A DNA stretch of 64,000 nucleotides, taken from assembly GCA_021730285.1 (NCBI GenBank), contig CP082962.1, positions 1,302,001 through 1,366,000 of the forward strand, written 5' to 3'. This DNA comes from Desulfovibrio sp. JY (lineage in GTDB: Bacteria; Desulfobacterota; Desulfovibrionia; Desulfovibrionales; Desulfovibrionaceae). Below are positions 23,656 through 30,910 of the stretch, in pieces. Every line of letters begins with the position of its first letter. The stretch's first letter is position 1. Below the pieces are notes generated by a model, which was not told where the DNA came from, ran no database searches, and worked only from the letters and a program-made list of their open reading frames with translations. The position numbers and the translations under genes are program-made.

Positions 23656-23848
23656 TGCGGCGCTTCGCCGCTGGCGCACCTTGTCGCCGCGATCGCGTCC
23701 GGCGTCGGGGCGCGAAGCGCCTCGTGCCGCCGGGCCGATTGCGGCGACAAACGTCCGGCGTCCCCGCCGTCCGCCTGTCCCAACCGCACTGTCATCCATC
23801 ATCCCGGCCCGGTAAAGGGGGGACCGGGGGGCATCAAGCCCCCCGGCG
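23656..23848. repeat. Structured intergenic repeat, copy 2
   Basis: Homologous to the element at 21431: gcggcgcttcgccgc, then ttgtcgccgcgatcg... pairing with gccgggccgattgcggcgacaa (23681-23750, arms imperfect), then an inserted stretch, then the shared ggggaccggggggcatcaagccccccgg block. Further small hairpins (gtccggggcagagccccggc; gtccagggcaacgccctgg) follow up to the stop of the dehydrogenase-like gene. The 402-base gap 23522-23923 holds only these structures. Confidence 0.75.
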
Positions 23849-23923
23849 GGGTCCGGGGCAGAGCCCCGGCAGGTCCAGGGCAACGCCCTGGCGGGGGCGT
23901 GGGGGCGGCGCCCCACACCCCAG

Positions 23924-25972
23924 TTACAGCGGATAATCGAGCGCTTCCGGGATCATCACCTGGGTGATGGCCTGTCCGGCGCGTTCGCGGGCGGCTCCGG
24001 CTCCGGCCATGGAGATGTCCACGGCGGCGCGCAGGGCGGCGAACGCGGCCATGTCCACGCCTTCGGGAGCGTAGCCGCACACGAGGTTCGCGCACACGCG
24101 GGCGGCCTCGCCGGCGGCCTTGGCCGCCTGCAATTTGGACAGGTCGCTGAAAAAGGACACGTAGCCGGCAAGGCCCTCGGCCACAACCGGATTTTCCGGG
24201 CCCTTGGCGGCCAGTTCCAGGATGTCCAGGATGAAAAGGCGGCTGGCCAGAAGCGGACACAGCGCGTCGGCCAGGGGGAAGGTCACGGCCTGGCGGTTGC
24301 TGTGGTAAAGCTTCTTGCCGTCGGCGTCCTTGCCCCTGGCCAAAACACCCATGGCATGTTTCCACAGGGCGAAGCCGGCGGCCACGGTGGCGGCGCCGGT
24401 TTCGGGATTGGTCGCGGCCACGCGCTCCATCTCGACGATGTAGTTGTCGAGGTAGACGGCGAAGATGTCGCTGGCCATGGTGATGGAGAGCTGGCGGCGC
24501 TGCACGCACTCGGGGCCTTCGTAGGTGGCTTCGAGCTGGCTGTCGCTCCACTTGTGGAACAGGAAGCCGGGGCAATCCTCGGTGATGCCGTAGCCGCCCA
24601 TCATGGCCACGGCCTCGCGCATGACGGTGGCCCCGCCGCCGGTGTTCCAGAGCTTGCAGGCCGGGCACAGGACGCCGGCCTCGGCTTCGAGGGCCTGATA
24701 TTTGACCACCGGGTCGGCGTCGAGGGCGGCGAACCGCGCGGCGTCGCGGGACTCCTCGGGGGTGAAGAGCAGGTTCACGTATTCGACGGCCTGGGGCAGA
24801 ACCTTTTTGAGCGCCGAGAGCTGGGCGCGCATGCCGGTGACGCCCGCGTCGGCCAGGGCCTTGTCCTTGGCTTTCTCGGTCGGGTCGAGATTGTCGAAGA
24901 GCCGGGCCGTGCCGAACCCGAGGGAGGCGCTGGCCTCGCCGGCCGCCCAGACCTCGGCCAGACGGATGGGGGCGTCCTGCTTCTGCTGGATGCCCAGCTC
25001 ATACTTGGGCGTGCCCTCGGCGCAGGCATCGCCGCCACGGAACCGGCCGCGCTGGTAGCGGATGACCGGCTCCACGGCGGACAGCAGCTTGGCCGTGGTC
25101 ATGAGCGCCACCGGCACGCGGGTGCGGTGGAACACGGCGGCGATGATCTCGGAGTGGGAATAGTTGGGGACGATGCAGCCGTCCTTGACCGTGTAGCCGC
25201 CGATAATGCGGCTGGCCGGCACCTTCATGCTGAAGACCGGGTCGCGGGTGGAGGACAGCTGGTGGACCATCTTGAGCGTTGGCGCGCCCCGGTCGAACAG
25301 CCCCGGATCGGTCTCCTCGAGGATGACCATGCAGGAGGATTTGATGCGCGGATCGGCGGTATCCACGGCCACGGTGGCGAAATTGGCGAAGTCCATGCCG
25401 GTGATGAAGCGGCCGCGCTTGTCCACCTGGAGCAGGGGTTCTTCGCCTTCTTCCCAGGAGTCCACGCGGACCTTGCCGACCAGCACGCCCGTGTCCACGC
25501 CGACGTAGGGCAGGGGCTCGGTCAGGGCGAAAACGCCGCGCCAGGGGGCCTGTCCCGGAGTCGGGGCGGCCAGGCTCATGTAGTGGTCACGCTGTTCGTC
25601 GGTGCCGCGCTCGTGGATGGGGGAAAGGGCCAGGTTGCCGGCCAGGGAGCAGGTGGCCGCGCCGGCATCGACCCAGGCCAGCTCGAAGGCGACCAGGGCC
25701 AGGGCCATATTCTTGGGGCCTTCGATGAAACCGCCCTGATGGGGGTCCATGAAGACGGCGGTGATGCCGGCCTCGTCGAAAGCGGCAAGCAACTGGACTT
25801 TTTGTTCGGTCCATTCGTGGGAGTGACGCGCGCCTTCGGCCACGAGCCTGGCGACCAGTCCCCTGGCCACGGATCGGGCGGACTGGACCGCCATCTGGAG
25901 GTCGAAGCGGTCGGCGAAGCGCCACATGATTTGCCGGACGTCGTCGCCCGGAAGGGTGCGAAGAGTTTCCAT
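23924..25972 (-). CDS. Acyl-CoA dehydrogenase-like flavoprotein, long form
   Basis: 682 residues from ATG 25972 (aaggcg upstream), much longer than the usual ~380 of acyl-CoA dehydrogenases. The ACAD-like parts are visible: 'GRFITGMDFANFATVAV' and 'RGAPTLKMVHQLSSTRDPVF' (middle beta domain) and 'MREAVAMMGGYGITEDCPG' with 'LEATYEGPECVQRRQ' (C-terminal helical domain), the Glu in 'TYEGPE' being where medium-chain enzymes have the catalytic base. A ~150-residue extra C-terminal helical region follows, as in very-long-chain/fused ACADs. First gene of the ETF cluster; electrons from its flavin would go to the ETF encoded downstream. Substrate unknown. Confidence 0.8.
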   Translation of the reverse strand: METLRTLPGDDVRQIMWRFADRFDLQMAVQSARSVARGLVARLVAEGARHSHEWTEQKVQLLAAFDEAGITAVFMDPHQGGFIEGPKNMALALVAFELAWVDAGAATCSLAGNLALSPIHERGTDEQRDHYMSLAAPTPGQAPWRGVFALTEPLPYVGVDTGVLVGKVRVDSWEEGEEPLLQVDKRGRFITGMDFANFATVAVDTADPRIKSSCMVILEETDPGLFDRGAPTLKMVHQLSSTRDPVFSMKVPASRIIGGYTVKDGCIVPNYSHSEIIAAVFHRTRVPVALMTTAKLLSAVEPVIRYQRGRFRGGDACAEGTPKYELGIQQKQDAPIRLAEVWAAGEASASLGFGTARLFDNLDPTEKAKDKALADAGVTGMRAQLSALKKVLPQAVEYVNLLFTPEESRDAARFAALDADPVVKYQALEAEAGVLCPACKLWNTGGGATVMREAVAMMGGYGITEDCPGFLFHKWSDSQLEATYEGPECVQRRQLSITMASDIFAVYLDNYIVEMERVAATNPETGAATVAAGFALWKHAMGVLARGKDADGKKLYHSNRQAVTFPLADALCPLLASRLFILDILELAAKGPENPVVAEGLAGYVSFFSDLSKLQAAKAAGEAARVCANLVCGYAPEGVDMAAFAALRAAVDISMAGAGAARERAGQAITQVMIPEALDYPL

Positions 25973-26205
25973 AGGGTTCGCCTTATTTCGAGGTTTGGAC
26001 GCGCCAGGGCGCATGGATGCTGCGAAAAAGTATTAAACGTTAAAATATTCGGCACGGGGCGTCAATGAAGGGGCCGGCACGGCGACGTGCGGTACTCCGA
26101 TCCGGGGCAAAGGTTTTCCGGCCCAACACCACGCCGGGGCTTGTATTACCCCAGCCCCTTGGGTACGTATGACACAAGGCCCCTGGAAAACCCGGCGGAA
26201 CCCCC

Positions 26206-27318
26206 ATGCCGTATCGCCTCAAGTACTATTTCGATCCGGACTACGAACACCGTAGGCTGCGTCCCAGGAGCCGCGACGACGGTTCCGTGGACCAGTACGA
26301 CCTGGGCTACGTGCAAAACGTGGTGGTCGAACAGGTCCTGGCCGAATGGGAGGAACTCGGGCCGGACGTCTCGCCCGAGGCCGGCGACGTGGTGGCGGAC
26401 CAGCCCGCCTTTTCCCACGGCGAGGGCTGCCGGGTGGACCCGGAAAACCCCAGGCGGCTCGTCGCGTCGGTCAATGGCCACGTGGCCTGTTCCGACGGCA
26501 AGATCACGGTCCACGACACGCTTTCGGTCGGCCACGACATCGACTTCCACACCGGCAACATCGTGGCCATCGGCGACGTGCTGGTCGGCGGCTCCATCCG
26601 GTCCGGCTTTCTGGTCATGGGACGTAACGTGACCGTGCGCGGCCCGGTGGAAGCGGCCCGGGTCCAGGCCATGGGCAACCTCTCCTGCCAATCCGGCATC
26701 ATGGGCGGCGGCAAGGCCTCGCTGCGAGCCGGCAAGAGCCTGCGGGCCAAATTCTGCGAAAACGCGGCGCTCCATGCCGCTTGCAACATCCTCATCGAGG
26801 GCGCGAGCATGCATTGCCGGCTGTTCGCCGGGGAAAAGCTGGCCGTGAAGGGCCGGCTGGTCGGCGGCGAGGCCTATTGCGGCGATGCGGTCTACGTGGG
26901 CGAACAGCTTGGCGGCGGCGGCCAGAGCCAGACGCGGCTGCTCGTGGGCTACGATCCCGAGCGCATCCACAAGGACCAGCGCCTCAAGGCCCGGGTGCAG
27001 GAGGCGCGCATGGAGATCGAGGCCTGCCGCATCGAGATGCAGCGGGGCAGCGAACGGGCCGAGGCCTGCGCCGCGGAGCTTTCCCACTACGAGAAGCTCT
27101 TGGCGGCCTGCAAGGCCCAACTCTGGCAGTTGTGGTCGAGCCCCGACGCCTTGCGCCGGTTCGCCGACTGCCGGGTGATCGTGCCGGGGCGCGTCGGAGC
27201 CAATGTCGAGATCAACATCGGCGAAGCGTTTCTGACCGTGCCCGAGGACACCCGCGACGTGGTGTTCCGCTACCAGGACGGCGAGGTCGTCATGGAGTAT
27301 CCGGCGTTGCGCAAGTAA
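26206..27318 (+). CDS. FapA family (DUF342) protein
   Basis: 370 residues. The central part is a right-handed beta-helix-like run of short repeats ('VNGHVACSDGKITVHDTLSV', 'GNIVAIGDVLVGGSIRSG', 'VQAMGNLSCQSGIMGGG') characteristic of FapA/DUF342 proteins, followed by a coiled-coil segment (about 260-315) and a final beta piece. FapA proteins are found in many bacteria with roles suggested in polymer or cell-surface/cell-division regulation, none firmly settled. It is divergent from the dehydrogenase-like gene and convergent with nrdJ. No operon partner. Confidence 0.8.
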   Translation: MPYRLKYYFDPDYEHRRLRPRSRDDGSVDQYDLGYVQNVVVEQVLAEWEELGPDVSPEAGDVVADQPAFSHGEGCRVDPENPRRLVASVNGHVACSDGKITVHDTLSVGHDIDFHTGNIVAIGDVLVGGSIRSGFLVMGRNVTVRGPVEAARVQAMGNLSCQSGIMGGGKASLRAGKSLRAKFCENAALHAACNILIEGASMHCRLFAGEKLAVKGRLVGGEAYCGDAVYVGEQLGGGGQSQTRLLVGYDPERIHKDQRLKARVQEARMEIEACRIEMQRGSERAEACAAELSHYEKLLAACKAQLWQLWSSPDALRRFADCRVIVPGRVGANVEINIGEAFLTVPEDTRDVVFRYQDGEVVMEYPALRK

Positions 27319-27334
27319 GACGGGAAGAAAAGAG

Positions 27335-27481
27335 CCGGGGGGAAACTTTTCTGTAGAAAAGTTTCCCCCCGGACCCCCTTTCCAAAGACTTCTAACGATA
27401 AGAGACTGTCACCGTTAGAAGTTTTTGGGAGGGGAGAGCGCGAGAGGGGGACCCTTTTTCCAAAAAGGGTCCCCCTCTCGC
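27335..27481. terminator. Three-stem composite terminator between convergent genes (copy 2)
   Basis: Stem I, 27335-27372: ccggggggaaacttttc / gaaaagtttccccccgg around tgta. Stem II, 27382-27428: ccaaagacttctaacg / cgttagaagtttttgg, 15 of 16 paired. Stem III, 27440-27481: gcgagagggggaccctttt / aaaagggtccccctctcgc. Lies between fapA-like and the convergent nrdJ. Confidence 0.8.
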
Positions 27482-27501
27482 ATCGCTTTATCCCAAATAA
27501 C

Positions 27502-29733
27502 TCATCCGCACTTGGTATAGCCGCAGGCCTTGCAGACGTGGCAGCCTTCCTCGAAGGTCAGCTCGCCGCCGCAGTCCGGGCAGGTGGGGTTCATCAGGTT
27601 GCCGGTGTCGTCGTGGATATGCGCGCCTTGCAGGTAGCGGTTTTCCAGCACCCAAGACACGGCATCCGGGATGGAGAGCAGCAGGCCCTTTTTCTGGAAG
27701 ACCGGATTCTCGCCGCCGATGCCCTTGAGCTGGCCCACGATATCGGCCACGTCCACGCCCGATCGCAGGGCCAGGGACACCAGCCGGCCGATGGCCTCGG
27801 CCTTGGCCGTCACCGAGCGGCCGGACTTGCCGATGGTGGCGAAGACCTCGAAGGGCTTGCCGTCGACCTCGTTGACGGTGAGGTAGAGTTCGCCGAGCCC
27901 GGTTTTGACCTTCTGGGTGAAGCCGAAGACGATATCCGGACGCACGCGCACCTTGCTTTGGGGCTTGGCCGTCTCGGCCTGGCTACCGTCGCCCGTGCAC
28001 AGCACCTGGCCCGCCTTGCAGCCGTCGCGGTAGACGGTCACGCCCTTGCAGCCCAGCTCGTAGGCCAGCCAGTAGATTTCCCGGATATCTTCCTTGGTCG
28101 CCTTGCCGGGCAGGTTGACGGTCTTGGACACGGCGTTGTCGGTATATTTCTGGAAGGCCGCCTGCATCTTGAGGTGCCAGACCGGCTCGATGTCCATGGC
28201 CGTGACGAAGACGTCGCGCAGCTCCTCGGGCAGCATGCCGATATGGGCGATGGAGCCCTTGCGGGTGACCTCTTCCATGAGGCTGTCGGAATAGGCCCCG
28301 GCTTCCTTCATGGCGGCCACGAAATGGGGGTTGGCCTCCACGAGCTTTTCGCCGTCCATGACGTTGCGGGAAAAGGCCAGGGCGAAAAGCGGCTCGATGC
28401 CCGACGAGCAGCCGGCGATGATGGACAGGGTGCCGGTCGGGGCGATGGTGGTGGTGGTGGCGTTGCGGTAGGGGCCGAGGTTGCGCTTGCCGAAGACGGA
28501 CTCGGCATAGGCCGGGAAGGGGCCGCGTTCGGCGGCCAGGCTCTTGGAGGCGGAACGGGCCTCGGCCAGGATCGTCTCCATGACCTTCTCGGCCAGGGAC
28601 AGGGCCTCGATGCTGTCGTAGGGGACATGCAGCAGGTAGAGCAGGTCGGCGAATCCCATGAGGCCGAGCCCGATCTTGCGGTTGGCGTGGACCATCTCGG
28701 TGATCTGGTCCAGGGGATAGCGCGAGGCGTCTATAACGTTGTCGAGAAAGCGCACGGCCAGGTGTATGGTCTCGGTCAGCCCTTTCCAGTCGATGCCGTC
28801 CTCGGCCTCGGGGTCGAAAAAGACGGAGAGGTTGATGGAGCCGAGGTTGCAGGCCTCGTAGGGCAAAAGCGGCTGTTCGCCGCAGGGATTGGTCGACTCG
28901 ATCTCGCCCAGGGCCGGGGTGGGGTTGTCGCGGTTGATGCGGTCGATGAAGACGATGCCGGGATCGCCGGATTCCCAGGCCTTGCGCACGAGCAGGGAAA
29001 AGACCTCGGCCGCGCTCTGTTTGCCGGCCACGCTCTTGTCGCGGGGATCGATCAGGTCATAGTCCTCGCCCTTTTCCACGGCCTGCATGAAGCGTTCGGT
29101 CAGGGCCACGGAGATGTTGAAATTCTGGAGCTCGTTTTCGCGCTCCTTGCAGGTGATAAATTCCAGGATGTCCGGGTGGTCGATGCGTAGTATGCCCATG
29201 TTGGCCCCGCGCCTCGTGCCGCCCTGTTTGACCTGCTCGGTTGCGGTATTGAAGATGCGCATGAACGAGACCGGGCCCGAGGCCACGCCGCCGGTCGAGC
29301 CGACGCGGCTTTTTTTCGGGCGCAGCCTGGAGAAGGAAAAGCCCGTGCCGCCGCCGGATTTATGGATGAGCGCCGCGAATTTCACGGCGTCGAAGATTTC
29401 CTCCATGGAGTCGCCGACCGGCAGCACGAAGCAGGCGGCGAGCTGCCCGAGCGGCGCGCCGGCGTTCATGAGCGTCGGGGAATTGGGCAGAAAGCGCATC
29501 CCGGCCATGAGGTCGTAGAATTTACGGGCCAGGGCCTCGGGGGTGAACGGCGACTTTTCGTAGTTCGCCTCCACGGCGGCTATGGCCGAGGCCACGCGCC
29601 AGAAAAGGCCCCGGGCGTCCTCCATGGGCGTGCCGTCGGGGCCTTTTTGCAGGTAGCGCTTGGCCAGGACCACCTGGGCGTTGGGATTGACGGCGGCTTC
29701 GGGCAGATCGGCGGGCATGGGCAGGGTTGTCAT
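27502..29733 (-). CDS. nrdJ: Adenosylcobalamin-dependent (class II) ribonucleotide reductase
   Basis: 743 residues. Reduces ribonucleotides to deoxyribonucleotides with a B12-derived thiyl radical, with or without oxygen. Visible: 'QLAACFVLPVGDSMEE' (first redox Cys), 'SSGGTGFSFSRLRP', 'NPCGEQPLLPYEACNLGS' (radical/redox Cys region), 'APTGTLSIIAGCSSGIEP', and a C-terminal zinc ribbon 'CPDCGGELTFEEGCHVCKAC'. The ribbon is usual in the long NrdJ type and helps with redox recharge. Single gene, no separate beta subunit. Its leader (29734-29850) contains a terminator-like hairpin and an AT-rich box, so expression is probably controlled. It complements the oxygen-sensitive NrdD encoded nearby. Confidence 0.95.
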   Translation of the reverse strand: MTTLPMPADLPEAAVNPNAQVVLAKRYLQKGPDGTPMEDARGLFWRVASAIAAVEANYEKSPFTPEALARKFYDLMAGMRFLPNSPTLMNAGAPLGQLAACFVLPVGDSMEEIFDAVKFAALIHKSGGGTGFSFSRLRPKKSRVGSTGGVASGPVSFMRIFNTATEQVKQGGTRRGANMGILRIDHPDILEFITCKERENELQNFNISVALTERFMQAVEKGEDYDLIDPRDKSVAGKQSAAEVFSLLVRKAWESGDPGIVFIDRINRDNPTPALGEIESTNPCGEQPLLPYEACNLGSINLSVFFDPEAEDGIDWKGLTETIHLAVRFLDNVIDASRYPLDQITEMVHANRKIGLGLMGFADLLYLLHVPYDSIEALSLAEKVMETILAEARSASKSLAAERGPFPAYAESVFGKRNLGPYRNATTTTIAPTGTLSIIAGCSSGIEPLFALAFSRNVMDGEKLVEANPHFVAAMKEAGAYSDSLMEEVTRKGSIAHIGMLPEELRDVFVTAMDIEPVWHLKMQAAFQKYTDNAVSKTVNLPGKATKEDIREIYWLAYELGCKGVTVYRDGCKAGQVLCTGDGSQAETAKPQSKVRVRPDIVFGFTQKVKTGLGELYLTVNEVDGKPFEVFATIGKSGRSVTAKAEAIGRLVSLALRSGVDVADIVGQLKGIGGENPVFQKKGLLLSIPDAVSWVLENRYLQGAHIHDDTGNLMNPTCPDCGGELTFEEGCHVCKACGYTKCG

Positions 29734-29771
29734 AGGCGGCGAATCCTCGGATACAAGGTCAAAAAAAGCGT

Positions 29772-29813
29772 AGCCGCAAAAAGCGGCTCGACGAAAAAAA
29801 CAATATATTTAAG
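29772..29813 (-). promoter_or_regulatory. nrdJ leader: terminator-like hairpin and AT-rich NrdR-box-like site
   Basis: On the minus strand, agccgc-ttttt-gcggct (29772-29788) is followed four bases later by a run of seven T, 22 bases before the nrdJ ATG: it could stop transcription in the leader. Just upstream, cttaaatatattg (29801-29813) keeps the ATATATTG core of NrdR boxes but not the flanks. The remainder of the 314-base gap to 30047 shows no gene and no convincing cobalamin riboswitch. Confidence 0.4.
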
Positions 29814-29821
29814 GCAACTAC

Positions 29822-29848
29822 AAAAAAGATATGGCGTCTGAAGGACGC
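29822..29848 (-). terminator. Rho-independent terminator after the rhamnosyltransferase-like gene
   Basis: Minus strand: gcgtc-cttca-gacgc followed by catatcttttttg. Short 5-base stem with a six-T run, located 200 bases downstream of the gene at 30048 and upstream of the nrdJ leader. Confidence 0.5.
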
Positions 29849-30047
29849 TCCCCCACTGCCCGGGAACCTACACCAGCTTGCCGGGAAAGAAAACCTCCAG
29901 CCGGGAAAAGCCCCGGTCCGGGACAGCGCCAACGCCGCGCTGCTCACTGCCCCGGCCGGAAGCCAAAACCGGCTCCCACGGCCCCAATGCAGCCCCGGCA
30001 GGCGGGACGTCCTCCACGGGAACGACGCCCGGGCGCGGCATCCCGTC

Positions 30048-30761
30048 TTACAGCCCGAGATTGAATTCGGCGAGAATCTCCTTGTTTTCCAGCAACTCGC
30101 CGCGAATATAGTTATAGACGTTGCCTCCATGCACGGTTTGCAAAAAAAGCGGCCTGGTTTCTATCTGGGCCACTGGAGCCACCTCGTATATGGCCGGGTG
30201 GTCGACCCAGAACACGGTGTGCGGCGGCTTGTTGCGCTCAAGCAGACTGACGAAGGCGTTGGTCAGGTCGAAAAAATCATAGAGGGCGCCACGGTTGAAC
30301 TGGAGCCCGTTGGGGAAATTGATGTACAGCTCGGGCGGCGGCGGATCTTTCGCGGCCAGCATGGTATTGACGACGTTGTGGAGAACGGCGACGAATCTGT
30401 TGGACAAGGCGTCGTCGTTGTCCAGCCTGGTGGTCAGGCAGTATTCATATTCCGCAAGTGTCTCCGTGATATAATGACGCACCCGGGGCATGATCGACGG
30501 GAAATCGTTGCAAAAGAGCGGCACGAAATTCTTGTATTTTTGCAGTGAGGCGACAATACGCTTGAACTTCGCCGGCGTCTGCTCGTCGAACAGGACAAGC
30601 CAGGTGAAGTCCTGGCATTCCTGCCCGGCGACGGAAGGAAGACAAAACGTGCTGAAGAGCTCGAAGCGTTCGGCGAGCCAGACGTCGCTCAAACGGAAAT
30701 CATAGGGCGTCGGATTGATATGGACATTGAAACGGGTGATGATGCAGTGCTTGAAGCTCAT
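30048..30761 (-). CDS. Putative rhamnosyltransferase-family glycosyltransferase
   Basis: 237 residues. 'HCIITRFNVHINP' at the N terminus and 'YCLTTRLDNDDALSNRFV' (DxD-like DNDD) resemble the Rhamno_transf family (putative rhamnosyl transferases), a GT-A-type fold. 'DFTWLVLFDEQTPAKFK' fits the sugar-nucleotide binding part. The gene is visibly richer in A/T than its neighbours and separates the two ribonucleotide reductase loci, which suggests it was acquired by transfer. Cytoplasmic; acceptor unknown. Confidence 0.75.
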   Translation of the reverse strand: MSFKHCIITRFNVHINPTPYDFRLSDVWLAERFELFSTFCLPSVAGQECQDFTWLVLFDEQTPAKFKRIVASLQKYKNFVPLFCNDFPSIMPRVRHYITETLAEYEYCLTTRLDNDDALSNRFVAVLHNVVNTMLAAKDPPPPELYINFPNGLQFNRGALYDFFDLTNAFVSLLERNKPPHTVFWVDHPAIYEVAPVAQIETRPLFLQTVHGGNVYNYIRGELLENKEILAEFNLGL

Positions 30762-30871
30762 GACGTATAATGATGCCCGTCAAATGGTTCCCTGACGAAG
30801 TCCCGCCACCGCGATCAAAAAATCGCCTCCGCGACCGGAAAACACACCCCTCGCGCCCCGCGGCGCAAGCT

Positions 30872-30894
30872 GGCAGGGGAGCCTGCCCCCTGCC
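30872..30894 (-). terminator. GC-rich hairpin after nrdD
   Basis: ggcagggg-agcctgc-cccctgcc, 17 bases downstream of the nrdD stop on the minus strand. No T run follows, so it may be a 3' end stabiliser rather than an intrinsic terminator. Confidence 0.4.
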
Positions 30895-30910
30895 TGCTTG
30901 CACGGGAAAA

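Noticed and set aside
29790-30047. Cobalamin riboswitch upstream of the B12-dependent reductase
   Set aside because: The conserved B12 box and the gggaa/ccactg core elements are not found in the right order on the minus strand; only terminator-like hairpins and an AT-rich box are seen.
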